64,000 bases of DNA from Agelaius tricolor (Eukaryota; Chordata; Aves; Passeriformes; Icteridae), in NCBI GenBank assembly GCA_023055355.1, contig JALJCS010000002.1, forward strand, positions 76,651,001 through 76,715,000, written 5' to 3'. The notes below the pieces were generated by a model. It made no database searches and had not been told where the DNA came from. It was given only the letters and a program-made list of their open reading frames with translations. Each line of letters begins with the position of its first letter. The stretch's first letter is position 1. This document shows positions 12,301 to 24,984 of the stretch, in pieces. The position numbers and the translations under genes were made by a program.

Positions 12301-13589
12301 GTTGTTCCCTGCTGTTCTGGAAGCAGTTGATTAGCAATTATGATTGCTAATGTCCTTGATTGATGAATAAAAAAAATATTGTTTGAAATTTGTCTGAAGT
12401 ATGAAAAAATAACTCATTTCTCCAGTTAAATCTTGTGAGACATTTCAATGGTTGCCTGAAATGCTGCTTCCATTTAACAATGTAAGAATGTAGGATGGAT
12501 GTATCTGGCATTAATCTGAGCTATGGTTTCCAGTCTGTCTCAGGATACTTTGTGACAACTCCACCATTAATGCACTTTGCCATCAGCAAAGTGCTGAGTA
12601 AGCTTATGCTGCATCAGTATTGTTACACACTATTCCACATCTGTCAGGCAGAAGGACATAACTAAGCTACTGACAGAATGCTCAGGCAAGCAGCTTTTTA
12701 CAAGTGAAGCACTCATGATGATTTAGTGAGGAGTTATATTCCTTGCTTTGAAACTCTAGCTCTGCACATAAAAATCACATTTAAATTATGCCATACTCCT
12801 CCAGGCGAACATCAGAATACTCCTTTGGAGCCAATTTTTAAACGAGATCTCAATTTTTTTCTTTATCCTGTATGTCAATAAAGCAGCAGAATTCCTTGAA
12901 TATTGTAAGTTAGTGCTATTGTGAGTTTAAATTATGGATCAACTGTTTTGGAAACCACGTCTGACCTGTTTTTAAAGACATTGTTAATAGAAATAGATGA
13001 AAGTTTACTATTTTTGATAAAAAATTACAGTGCGGGGCAACTTCCCTTAATATATAATTTTATTAGGTAGCAGATTTTCCAAGAAACCATGAAAGGTTTG
13101 ATCATGAGAATCAGTTAGACTTTCCTTCACTGCAAAGGAAATGTCTCTATCTGTAACAGAGACTCTCTTCCAGTGATTTTATAGCACCAAAAACATTAAT
13201 GCCCTGGCACTAGGCCCTCAAAAGTACTCTATGAAATGGTTCTTTTGGGAATCATGTCTATGCTAATTGTATAATAAATTCAGGAGTATTTTTAGGAGCT
13301 GCTATAACAAGCAGTTATTGCCATGACAGCATGTTCTTAAGTATTTTTAAAATTTACAGATTTTAAAACTATTAATGATTTCCTATTATCTCTTCAGCAA
13401 TCAAATGGTCTTAAGAGGGTCAAATAAATCTGTACAGAGGCTAAACTGGTATATAGCATATGTGTAGAATCTGGAGATATAAATTTTTCAGTTCAGAAGC
13501 TATGGAAAGCAATCTTTCTGTTTGCATGCAAAAGCATTTTAAAATAAAAACTCATTATACTCATGATCACAGTACTATGATACTCATAT
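9381..13589. other. Gene-free sequence with one old CR1 scrap
   Basis: AT-rich sequence without a supported gene. The only recognisable item is the CR1-like fragment at 11884-11990. Runs such as T7G7 near 11210 are simple-sequence noise. Confidence 0.55.
11884..11990 (-). mobile_element. Degenerate CR1 3' end
   Basis: The plus-strand text gttggaaatgacttagaagg followed by atcatttagttcaagtgcc resembles the reverse complement of a CR1 3' terminus of an older subfamily. Sequence after about 11960 is too diverged to follow. It is a fragment with no coding content. Confidence 0.5.
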
Positions 13590-13661
13590 ATCACAGAACA
13601 TGAGTTAGAAAGGACCCCCAAGGACCGTCAAATCCAACTCTTAAGTGAACGGCCCATATAT
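13590..13661 (-). mobile_element. SINE fragment, TguSINE1-like (tRNA-Ile head, CR1-like tail)
   Basis: On the plus strand a CR1-like tail in reverse (tcacagaac...gttagaaaggaccccc, then aaatccaactcttaag) runs directly into gaacggcccata. That is the reverse complement of the 3' acceptor end of a tRNA-Ile-type sequence (...tatgggccgttc). This junction is characteristic of TguSINE1, known from passerine genomes. The copy is 5'-truncated: only about the last ten bases of the tRNA-derived part remain. If right, it supports a passerine source. Confidence 0.6.
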
Positions 13662-13789
13662 AAAATAATGCTTTGGCAAAGTGTGAAAGTGTGTCATGTA
13701 ACCCAAGATACCTGAAGGCAGAAAACGTTCATGTAATAAAACTAAAGAACTGAAAGACTGGGGAAGACCTTTTTTTTTCCCTCCCCCAG

Positions 13790-14193
13790 TAACATGGAGG
13801 CAGGTGTCACAGGAAGGGCGGTGTGGCACTTGTCTGATTGCCGCTTTGGCTGCAGGGAAAGGCCGGCGGCTTGGGCAGAGCGCTGTGCCGGGTGCAGGCC
13901 CCGCTCTGCACGGCCCCGCTGCCGCCTGCCAGCGCGTCCCGATCCGTCAGCAGAGCAGCGGAGCCAGCACTCGATATGCCGGTGCCGAGCCTGCCAGCAG
14001 CCAGCACGGGCACGTTCCCGGCCTGGCAGGTGCGGCTGCTGCAGCGGGAGGCAGCGCTGGGCGCCCCCGGCCCCGCCGCCGTCCCTGCGCAGGGACCGTC
14101 CCGGCCGGCAGCGTCTCCCAGCCGCGCTCGGGCTGAGCGAGCGCTGTCCGTCCGCGACGCTGCGGAGCCCAGAGTGACGCCTCGGCAGTGCAG
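13790..14193 (+). other. Isolated CpG island, possible first or internal exon
   Basis: By hand count there are about 48 CpGs between 13819 and 14221, against a few per kilobase in the rest of the window. This is the only strong CpG island here and so the best candidate for a promoter or GC-rich exon. On the plus strand it is preceded by a near-ideal acceptor (pyrimidine run ending ctcccccag at 13789) and ends at a usable donor (gtgcag/gtaccc, 14193/14194). A start codon in good context (aacATGG) at 13794 opens 127 codons, closing at 14177. But several frames on both strands are open through this block (131 codons +, 169 codons -), as expected for stop-poor GC-rich DNA. The peptides are Arg/Ala/Pro-rich and I recognise no domain. 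It could be an alternative promoter, a noncoding-RNA first exon, or an orphan island. Confidence 0.55.
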
Positions 14194-17100
14194 GTACCCG
14201 CAGGACGGAGAAAGGCAATCGAGAGGGTTTTGAGACAGCCGTGAGCTCCATTATAAAGTAAACTTTGTAGGTAGTGCGATTAAAAATATAGATTCACTCT
14301 TTTGTTGAGTGATATAGATTCACTCGTTTTATACTTCATAGATACTGCTGCATTGTAATGAGATTAAGGTTAAATACATCCTGCCAGAAAATTTTTTGTG
14401 ATTGATTAAAACTGGTATACCTAGCTTTATAGATAACATCTTTTATTAAAATAAAATTTAGCAATTACAGCTTCAAGTTGTTAGTGTTCATAACAGAAAA
14501 AAAACTCTAAGCAAAGCATACAGACACAGATCTGCATACGTATTCCTTCTCAGAAGATACTGCAATAAGTACATGTAAGCTAAAAATTCTTACAGATAAC
14601 ATTTTAATCAATATTGAAATACATGTGCTGCCATAAAAACATTAGAAAGTGAACTTTTTCTGCCTTTGCCTCGTCACTGGATAACACCGTGGAGGGTCAC
14701 AGATACAGTCATCTCCTGCACATGAACCTGACCATTTGCCACTAGGAGAGCCCATGAAGTGATCCTGGGCTAATTGGAACTACAGCACTGCTTAAACTGT
14801 CCTTTTGGGAAACCTGGTCTACTAAAACAGAATCTTCTTCATGCTACCAACTCCTATTTTGTTTTGGCTTTAAAGAAAACATTGCCTTGTTCAATTTTAA
14901 ATGCTAACATCATCTGTACTTCAAATAAATTGGGACAATACTCAGTCTCTCAATATTTTTGTGAAATACTTTGACCTCTTTATCACAAATTATTTTTTCC
15001 ATGGGCTTTGTATTTTTACTCACATCTCCATGCTTTAAGAACAGTCCTGTGGAATTTTTCATTAACTCATCAAATATTACAATTTATTGCAAAGTTTTCA
15101 CACTGCACAATATTTCTTCTGATTTATATTTTGTTGACTCAGCTGCACATGCTACATGTCAGACATATTTTTTAATTGTTGCTCTGAACCATGGATACCT
15201 AGGAAAGCTGATCACATATGCTTTCATAATTTAGTGTCTCTTTCAAGGTATTTGCACTTTGGTTTAAATCCAGCATTTCATAAATGTGTTTTTCTTATTT
15301 ATATCAAACTTCAGTTCAAATGCTTGTACGCAGATGAACACATGTTTGATCAGAAGTATCACAAGACCACTAAAATTGCAAGAGCAATTAGCAAAAAGCT
15401 AGTGAATATATCCCTCTCACTTTGGTGGCTTCATTATAGCATTGTATTAAAAAGAAGCATTTAGGGACACTCTGAAGAAGGAAAAGGATTACTTAATTAT
15501 ATGGTGCTCTTTTATTGAGGGGTTCCAGTATTGTAAAAGAAAATTTGGTTATATTGCTTTACATGCATGCAAATGTAGGCAAAAAAGGATTTGTGCTCTG
15601 AGAAGTACAACTGCTCTAGCAATTAATTTAAAAATCTGTGTACACTCTCTGTGCTTTTCTCACATGTATTTGCTACAGATGATTCTAGAGGAAAATGCAA
15701 CCTAAATTATAACTCCTTCTAACTTAAAAAATCAGTTTAGATATACATCCACAAATTGAATAATAAAGTTAAAAATACAAGTCTGTGAAAGGTATTATCA
15801 AAAAAGTAAGAAATTAAAGCAAAAAAATTAAGCTAATAGATGTTGGGCATGTTGGGGCCTTTTGCTTTGCTATTATATATTTTTCCACAATACATCATGG
15901 CAGAGAAAATGCAGTATGTAGTCAGAGCAACAGAGCAAGGAGTGAAGGCCTTGCCATGCTTTTTCTGAAAATGATGGGATTTCTGCCTGACTGGTAGTCA
16001 TGCTGTGAAGCTTAATTAAAGTTTATGAAGCACATCAAGATCTTTGGATAAGAGACATGGTACTATGAACTTGGTAATTTGTTCTTTCCAGCACTAAATG
16101 GTGGAAGACTAAAATACAAATGTTTTGATCTTGACATGCCACCTTCGGTTTAGTTAGAATTAATTCTGCATATGAATTTAACCACAAGGAAATACAGAGA
16201 GGCTTGTAATTTTTGGCTTTATTACCATGTAAGAGTATTTGTAGTGGTCTGAAATATTGTAGTAACCTTCTCTATGAGTTTAAAATATTAATAGTTCTCT
16301 TACCCCCTTCAAAGTTTTTCCTTGAAATAAATAATCAGTATAATTATACAAAATTCCTATTACACTAAAGCAAGTTCTCAAATGTAGTTCTACAGTCATT
16401 TTAAATATTGCCTTTTTTTTTTTTTTTTCTGGATATATTTTCAAAGGCTTGTGCTGCAGGAAAATTGTAAGAATTTCACATGGCCATGTTTGTTCATATA
16501 TTTATTAACAAATCATACAACTCAGAGTGTAAGCAAGTAGTCCCACATACATTAATCTGGCTGTGCAATCTCAGCAGATGACAAAAAATTTTATGTGTTC
16601 AAGAATCCTGCGGCTGGGCATTAATTTTATATGACTCATTCCTTATGCAAACTTATAAATTCTTACTCTTGGAAGTCACCATCTTCAACGAAGTTCATGT
16701 TTCATTATTGGTTTTGTGGGGAAAAAAATCACGTTTTTTTTTTTTTTTTTTGGGGGGGGAAAAATCATGTGAATAAGGCAACCTGGATAGGGCTGAAATC
16801 AGTAATCTCTTGATCTATTATACCTGATGCCGTCATTATATTAGAGTCCATGATCATGGAAATGCAACTTACAAACTTCTTTTGGTGATGTATTGACTCA
16901 GGAAGAAATTATATTAATGAAAATCAAGCAAAAAACCAATAAATAGTAGGAAGTTGAATTATCATTGTAGTCTTCTTACTTGTAGTTTTCTTACTTATTT
17001 AACTATGATAATTTTAGTGTTTGTCTTGATGAGAATTTTACTGTTTTATCTTTGTGGTGATGTAAGTCAACCTTCTACCTTTTCCTTAAGTTCTCCAATA

Positions 17101-17371
17101 TTTCATGTTCACGTATTATTTTCACACTAGTAAGGATTTCCATTAATGTGTTGGTGTAGCTGTCCAACCCTTTTCAGTTTTGCTGTATCTTCCCTTGGTT
17201 CCATCTAAAGTCAGCAAATAGAGAGTGTCCAGTCAAGTGGGACTCAGAACAGATGCCTGATGAAGCTGCCTTAGGTTAGGCAAAGTAAATAGTGCTCTTA
17301 ATTACAAATCTATTTCCTCCCTAGACCTTGCTCTGTTAGCAGATCTCACCCTCAGAACTTCTCTCCCAGTG

Positions 17372-17396
17372 ACAGAACCTCAAGGTGAGGTTCTGT
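17372..17396. repeat. Perfect 11-bp hairpin
   Basis: acagaacctca pairs exactly with tgaggttctgt across a 3-nt loop (agg). No T-tract or other context gives it a role. Confidence 0.85.
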
Positions 17397-17709
17397 ATTA
17401 TATTACTATTCCTAAGTAATATAAATCAGATGCACATCTAACTACACTCATGCATCTCAGCTGAGACTGTGGCCTTCCATCTTTATTTTCTTGGTCTCTT
17501 CTTTCTTTTTCCTTCAGAATCAATAAATGAGCTTCTGCTTTGCTTAGCAAGTGCACTTTCTGTAAGTCATTAAGACTAATCAAGGTGTAAATCAAAATCT
17601 GAATGACCACATTAAAACAATGGCCAAAGATCTTAAAAAAATTCCACAGTCCTGGAAAAAGTATCAGAGTGTACTTTCATATGCCAGGAAATAGAGTATA
17701 TTGAAGATA

Positions 17710-17740
17710 CATCACCACCACCATCATCACAACAACAACA
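17710..17740. repeat. Short CAY/CAA trinucleotide tract
   Basis: Interrupted run of atcaccaccaccatcatc and aacaacaaca units. A minor microsatellite. Confidence 0.8.
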
Positions 17741-19884
17741 GAGAAAAAAAAGGATAAAGAGCTCATCAGTGACAAATCTGATGCTTCTGATCGAGCTTCT
17801 AGGTGAATCTTTTGTTCTCTTATTTTGTACTGTGCCTTAATTTAACATCTTCCCTAAAGCTTTGCTTGTTTTAGTGTTTTTGTCTTACCCTTTCAAGAAT
17901 CCTTAGGATCAATGATGCCATTAGTTCTACATTTGTTTTCGTTCTCTTACTTTATTGTGTTTTCTTCCCAGCATTTGTCTTCTTGGATTATTTGCCATTT
18001 CCAGCACTTGTGTTATTTTACTATCTGTCGTTTGTTAGGCAACTTATATTTCCAGTACTTGTCATTTCCCTTTGCATTTAATTTCAATATTTGTGACATG
18101 ACTTTTTTTTTCTTCCCATGACTCATAACTCATTTGCTCCCGGTGCTTCTCCAAATGGCTGCAGGATAGAGGCATAGATAATGTGGAAGCTTGGAAAGTC
18201 CAGAGAGGTGGCTCTCATAATTATACATCTTCTTCATTTTCACTGAAGGGCAGAAGAGAACAGAATAATTCAATACATTAGACAAGACAGCTTTCTTACT
18301 TTGACTAGAATTAAATTATTGGCATTGGACAATAGTTTCTCAGTCATGTCAGAAATATCTAGTAAGAATTTGATACCTGAATATGCTCAGTACTGATTTT
18401 CAAAATTATTAAAGAAAGGACAAATTTGTAAATGCTTTCTTCATTGTGCATGTTTCCACATAGACTTCAGCTAAAGTATACAAAATTTTCTGTTTGTTTG
18501 AGAAAGAAAATGGGGAGATCCTTATATATAAATAGCTTTTGAGGGTATTACTCTGCATGGCATTGCTTCAAGGATATGTTTGATAATGCCTCATAAATGT
18601 TGTATGTTCTTCTTATGAATTTGCAGTTAAACCCCAAAAGAAAAAAACATGGCAAGAGAGGTTTTACAATGAAAAATAGCTAAATGAGTATCTTATAAAA
18701 ATACTTAGCTTTTATATAGTATTTTCTTAAGCACCTACTATATATTTGAGAGGTAGAGGCAGAACAAGGACTATCTTAGTGAGTAGAATGAAGATGCAGC
18801 CACCAACCCCAGTGCTGTTAAGGATACAATCTCCTGGAGGATACATGCAGTAAACAACTGTGCACCCCTCAAACAAAGCAGGAGATGGGGTTTGGATGCT
18901 CAAGGGTGGTCTGTGCAGGATTTCAGCTCCTCAGCTAACCACTGTGCTGGTTTCACTTTAGTGGTGTTTGATTTCAGTCTCAGGGAGGAGATGTCTGACA
19001 GTTCAAGCCATCAGCCCACTGCTACATCTGCTGGCACTGTGGACTGCTTCTATAGACTGCTCAGCTGTCCTTAATGCTTTTCCCTGTTGCAGTCTTTTCC
19101 TTTCTTTTGTTCACTTTGGAATAGAAAGTGAGCAGTGATCCCCTCCTCCTGCATCAGGTGATCTAGTTCCATTGCCTTTTAAATCACTTACATTTGCTCT
19201 CTCTCCATTTGAACCATGTATTCTGACATCAAGACACATGAGCAGGCCTGCAGTTCTTGGGAGGATATATGCTTGGATTCTGGAACATGTGCTTTTTTTC
19301 TGTCTTTCCTTAGAAGTAAAAATCCCAAGATGCTGGGCATTTTTACTTAGTTTGATTTTGATTGTTTTCTTCATGTCCAGAAAATTTTCTGGGTACCAGT
19401 AGATGTCACTGCAGTCAAAAGAAACTTGGCAGGGGGTTTTCATTATGAATAAAATTGCTTTCTTAACAAAATACAAATGGTACAACATTGTTATTTCTAG
19501 TACTACTCCCAAATTTTTTATTTGGCAGATCAAATCCTTGAAGGGATGATGAGCTATGAGGATGATGCCTCAAGAAGAAATTCAGGATTTAGGTCCAGGT
19601 TATTAACTTATTCTGAAAGTCAAGTGGTTAGAAATTTCTCAGTAAAATGTGTTTTCATTGGGGAAAAAAAAAAGGAAAGTGATTCATTGAAATAGTTTGT
19701 TGAAGTGTGATGCTCTAATGAAAAAGTTGTAAAAAAAAATCCATCATGATTTCTCTAGTGTACAGTAGAGATTTTTCAACATTGGGAAAGGAGATCCAAG
19801 GCCAAAATACTTCAAGCTGCTTTGTTTATGGATACATTTTATAAGAGTACTGGATGATCTATGTAATTTGCTTTTTCCTTATAG

Positions 19885-20016
19885 ACAGCACTTGAACCCC
19901 TCTGGAGAAAAGGAGAAAATTCAGCATAGATGAGGTGAAAGAGCATCTTTCCCTTCATCTCTAACTGGGATACCTTCAGAAGGAAGAACAATTTTTAGTA
20001 AAGGATAATGCCACAG
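19885..20016 (+). other. Segment with strong splice-like borders, non-coding
   Basis: A very good acceptor (gctttttccttatag) precedes 19885 and a good donor (gccacag/gtaagggtg) follows 20016. All three frames contain stops, so if spliced it would be a noncoding or UTR exon. A shorter alternative acceptor at 19978 (ataccttcag) would leave an open 38-nt exon. Strong splice-like pairs occur by chance in 64 kb, so this is only a candidate. Confidence 0.2.
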
Positions 20017-20479
20017 GTAAGGGTGAGATCAATGTGTTTATGTTATTTTTGCAGTTCTGTCAATGAATTTTTATTTAGTATGGAGAACTACTTACCTTGA
20101 TGCTACATTTTTCTCAAAATTAGGATAATACCTACCTCAAGAGATCCATGAACATGAATACATTAATTCCTTAAAAAAAGAATATGAGTTCTCAAAGGAT
20201 CGCACAAGTGCAAAGCAGTATTGATTTTCCCACTCCTGTGGTACAAACAGTTGTGTTAAACTCAGTAAAAACATCTTTTCTATCTTCCATGGTGATTTTT
20301 TGGTGCAGATTTGATGGTTTGAGGCGTGTGTAGATATTATACATTGAGATGGCATTAGGACGTTTCAAAGTTCCCAGTAAAAAGACAATCCATACTATAT
20401 AATAGGTCAACAACTAGCACCCTAGAAATCTAGAGCTCTGTTAAAGTCTCTGCTCTGTCCAAGTATGTTAGAGGATTGA

Positions 20480-20734
<255 letters not shown>

Positions 20735-22036
20735 TGAAATGGTCGATTTTAGTCAAATGCCTGAATCATGGTTCTGAGTAAATCTCTGTTCCTCAGTCAT
20801 TCCTGTGGGAGATACTACACTTCACATGGATGACTGCATTATCTGCTTGGAGAGAGCATATGGATAGATGACTTAATAGTACAGAAAACAGAAAACCTGC
20901 TGAGTATGTGGGTGTGTGAGTTTCAGATCCATGAGCTGACATACGCAAGGCATGAACGCCATAGCTGGATTTTACCCCCGAGTGCCTGTCTGAAGCTCTT
21001 TTAAGGTCAGTGAACATCTGCCTTCCGTCTGAATTGGAGGAGTCCAGCTTTGTCCTTTAGAAGTAGAGTGAGTACTTCTCAGTAATACCTTTCTATTTGG
21101 ACACATCAATAGTTTCTGACTGACAATTATTTAATCAAAAAATTATCTGCCAGCTTTACTTCAAACAAACCTAATTTTACAATAAAAATGCTCAGTGGTA
21201 GAACATATAGGGAGTGATTTGCTGAACAGAAAGTACATTTGTTTAACTGATTCTCTCTGTTGCCCAATATCATCTAGGTTAAAAGTTCTTGCTGTGTGGG
21301 CTGAGGGTCATCATGGAATCACATTAAACATTAAAACCAAAGCATGCATCACTTTTGCCTGACAGTGTATTTTCATGTGCAGCAGGCACTTTCCTCTAGG
21401 GACCTGCTTTTCAGCTAGAGGAAATGAACCATACCCTTGCAGCAGAGAAATTGCTGAGTGAAAAGGGATATGCTCCCTGGACAGAGATGTGGCTTTGCTG
21501 GCAGTACTTTACTGTGGTACATGCCTCATGATGCAATGGTGTAAGAATATAGTCACAGAGATCTGCTTTACAGACCAGCGTGAAGCATGGAGCAGTTTGG
21601 GGTTTCATACAGGAGAATATTTGAGTACTTTTTAAATGTAAATAGTATTTGTAGTTGCTGTGAAATTATACTATTGTCAGGCCTTGGGCTAATAGAGGAA
21701 AAGCGCAATACAAAATATACCCAGTCATGGCAAAAGTGAAAAAAAAAAAGATGTTACTGCAGAGAGCAGTAGATGTAAAAAACTGATACAGTGCTTATGG
21801 TCAGATTTTGCTGCAACACCTGCCAAGGTGTTGGTGTTGGAAGGTGTTGGAAAAGCGCTGGAACTGCAGAAACTGTAGTTGGCTCTGTACCATCTCCTGT
21901 CTTCTCAGCAGAAGGAATCTCTGCTCTTGCCAATACAAAATAAGTCCTGCACTGATTCTGATACAAAACAGCACTACTGAATAACAATTAAATTCACTTA
22001 AAAACCCAACTCAAAGCAACTGATTGAGCATTTTAC
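20735..22036. other. Gene-free sequence
   Basis: Unique sequence with no gene or repeat I can identify. Confidence 0.55.
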
Positions 22037-22111
22037 CTGGAAGTTGTTCCATGCTTGCTTGAACTCATCAGAAAGACGTCCACAGAAGTGCAGCAGGTGT
22101 TCAATCAGTTC
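22037..22111 (-). CDS. Candidate internal coding exon of an unidentified gene
   Basis: The minus strand reads tttctccctttctgctaag/GAACTG at 22111 (pyrimidine-rich acceptor) and AACTTCCAG/gtaaaatg at 22037 (donor). The 75 nt between are open only in the frame starting with the first base (25 codons, phase 0 at both ends). They encode a peptide beginning ELIEHLLHFCGR and ending FKQAWNNFQ, which looks like an amphipathic helix from a real protein and retains a CpG (gacgtc). I could not assign it to a family. If real, the window lies within a minus-strand gene with long introns, and other exons should be found on either side. Chance is the main alternative: a 75-nt open frame with acceptable splice sites is not rare in 64 kb. 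Confidence 0.35.
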
Positions 22112-24984
22112 CTTAGCAGAAAGGGAGAAATGACTCTGTTTTATGGGCTACTGTAAAATCTGAGCCAAAGAATGTAGGAACTATTGGGTCATAATACCTT
22201 ATTAATAGTATATATGTAAGTGAAGGAGGCTGAGAATGTAGTGTCACAAATGTGAGTTCCCTAAAGATACAGCTGGGTAGACACATCCATAGACTTTATG
22301 CTAGGTCTTCTAGTTAGGATAAGGAGCAAGAGTGTGAATTCCCTTGCTGACCTTAGAGTTCACACTTGGATAAGGCAGACTGGATTTCTATTTTTCTGAA
22401 ACTAACCTGGTAAAAATGCTGCAGGAGGATACCTGCCCTCCAACAGTTGATGGGTGTTTAATGAGCAGGATCAGACTAGGCTTGGTTCTCAGGAAAGCAT
22501 TAAAACCAGAATGTGGACATCACATCCTTGTCACCAACTCCTCTACCTCCCGTAATGCCTAGACTCTCTTCTTTTGAAATGCACTAGAGTTCAGGTTAGC
22601 TTCTGTGGCTTAAATTCAGTAATTTGGCTCTGATCCAAGAGATCTGACCAGAACACCTATGCATAAATTAAGGTCTGTGACATGTCAGCCTTCATTATAG
22701 CCTACCTTTCCCTGTTGTATTTTATATCTGATCTTTATCTGTGGCATGTGGAAGCAAACATCTCTATCACTTTTTTTTCCTCTGTGTTTACTTTTGCTGT
22801 AATAAATGTACACTATATGCTTTTGTAGAATGAGGAGACGTGGATGCCGCTCCATTCCAGAACACTGTGTTTTCTGTTGTGTCATTTCCATGCACTGCAT
22901 GAGTACACCCAGCCACTTTTCTCATTGTCTGGTGAATACTGCTTTTGCTGCTGTGGAATTCATTCATTAAGAACAATTTAATGGCTAACACCTACTAACT
23001 TCAGTGGTTTGTCATCAGTTGCCCTCAATAACTCTGCCTTCCAGAAGCCAGCCTTTTTTATCTAAGGCTGATTCATTCAACCATCAGCTGGCAAAACAGT
23101 AAGGCCAGGGAAATAGGTCTGAGGAAAGTGGTACCATGAAATAAAAATTAAAGTAGAAGACAACTGTGGCATTTGAGAAAATAAGGCTTGTGAGATTATA
23201 TTTGCATAAGTAACCTGCTGCTCATTGTTTTGCCAAATGGAATAAGAAATTCCTAATTGTTTTTTTCTTTTTAATCATGATTGATTGCATTTTTTTATTA
23301 AGGGACAAAAGACATTTGTGACATAGGATGGCTAATATGACTATAAAGATATTTAATTGCAAGGAGTTAATTCAAGAGTAAAAATTCATTTAAGTTTCAA
23401 AGATTTTTTGCTCTGCATTTAATCCCTCTTTTGTTTTACATAGTGTTGTCCTGAGTTGTAGCTTGTTTTCTTGGCCCATTTTCAAATTCAAGTTATAAAG
23501 CTCCAACTTTACCAGTACAGAGAGAAGACCATGCAAGCCGTTCTACTGCTTTAGCTGATACAGGAAAAACAATATGAACCATGCTGTGCCCTTCTTTTAT
23601 ATAAGACTTCAGTGGTTATCCTTCTGAATGGTCCCATGGCTGTAGAATAGTAATAGTTATATAAGCACTACTTTGGGGTTGAGAGGCTGAACGTCCTCGG
23701 AGAATGAAAGAGAAGAAAAAAAATTCAAGTTGTGGAGAAAACAGAATGAACTAACTGATAGAGCAGGCCAGGTACAAAGATCACACATGTGATCTGATTC
23801 CTACTTTCCCAGATGTGAGAAAAGAGGAGCACCTCCAGAAATTCAAGTGTGTTTCTACCTCCAGCCTGTGTTTATTGAACTCTGTTGTTGCAGAGTAAAA
23901 GAGATGGGAATTCTTCTCTTGGACCTCTTTTCACCAGAATGTGATGCAAAGAAGCACCTGGTAGCATTGCTTTGTGAACTGAATGCATAAAAATGCCAAT
24001 TAGATTGATTCTGGAATTAGATATGGTTCTTTTAACCTTTTACATTCCCAGAACATACAAAGTTCTTTTTTTCTGGAGAAGGTTTATAGTAAAAAAAGCA
24101 CGCTAGTTAGAGTTGGAAGAAATGCTAAAGACAAGCTCCTTTAAAATTGATGTCACTGTCATGAAGAATAAAGAAGGACATGTCACCAGTTTCCTTGAGA
24201 AGACACTGAAGCCTTCATTCACATACAGAATGAATCCATAAAAAAGAGTTCTTGGCTTTTTTAGCAGAAATTTGATCAATCTTTTGCTAAGACAAAGTTA
24301 AAAGGACTTCTGAAATAAAGTATATAATCTTTCCATGCCTACCACACTCTGATCTCAATGAGACTTTAGAAAAAGTTACTTGCCTGGAATTGAATCCAGT
24401 CATGCTTACACATTTAAAAGAGATTTTGGATATCAGATGCCTGTGTGCTAAGCTTGGATTGCTTCAGCAAGCCTGAAAAATGTTCTCTACCTGCTGTTCT
24501 GCTCCTGGGAGCTCTGAGCATGGAGAGCATTTTCAAGATGCTGTTCACAGTAACATTGCATTACTTAGGAAAACAAATAAAATGAACCACAGTCTATACA
24601 TGGCCATCTCCCTACACAAAGTTCAGCACTGTCCAGCTCTTAGCCAAACACAATTGCCTCCTTCAGACTTCCTCTGCTATGCCTCTGTATCAGAGGAAGT
24701 TGCAATAGTTTTATGACTGAACCTCAGCCCTGAGTTCAGTCATCAATGTTCCTGCTAACATGCTAAATTTGTATCTGGGTTTGGCATGTCAGTGACTGGA
24801 AAGACTTATGGATTCAGTCAGGATCTCTATCTCAGCAGCACCAGAAAGCAAGAACCTAAGGTCTTGTCAACCTTAATGTGCATTTCTAGCTCATTTCAGG
24901 TCCAGGTCAAGAGAGCTTTTTACTCCTCCTGAAAGTGGCTTAAAACATAGCAGAGCCAAAAGGAAATTCTGTCCCCTCAATTCG
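22112..24984. other. Gene-free sequence
   Basis: Unique AT-rich sequence; nothing recognised. The short frames near 22685-22991 and 24480-24716 have no flanking splice signals or family resemblance. Confidence 0.55.

Larger units (their letters stand above)
14222..20479. other. Gene-free AT-rich sequence
   Basis: No dispersed repeat or gene is recognised. Small items are: a 26-bp-period duplication of atatagattcactc near 14286-14325; T16 at 16413-16428; T18G8 at 16734-16759; a perfect hairpin at 17372-17396; a short CAY/CAA tract at 17710-17740; and a 132-nt segment with strong splice-like edges at 19885-20016. The longest frame (140 codons, minus, 19111-19533) has no coding character I trust. 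Confidence 0.55.

Noticed and set aside
13742..14251. 169-codon minus-strand frame and the overlapping plus-strand frames in the CpG island
   Set aside because: Stop codons are rare in GC-rich DNA; several frames are open at once and compositions are Arg/Ala/Pro-biased. Kept as a CpG island, not as a protein.
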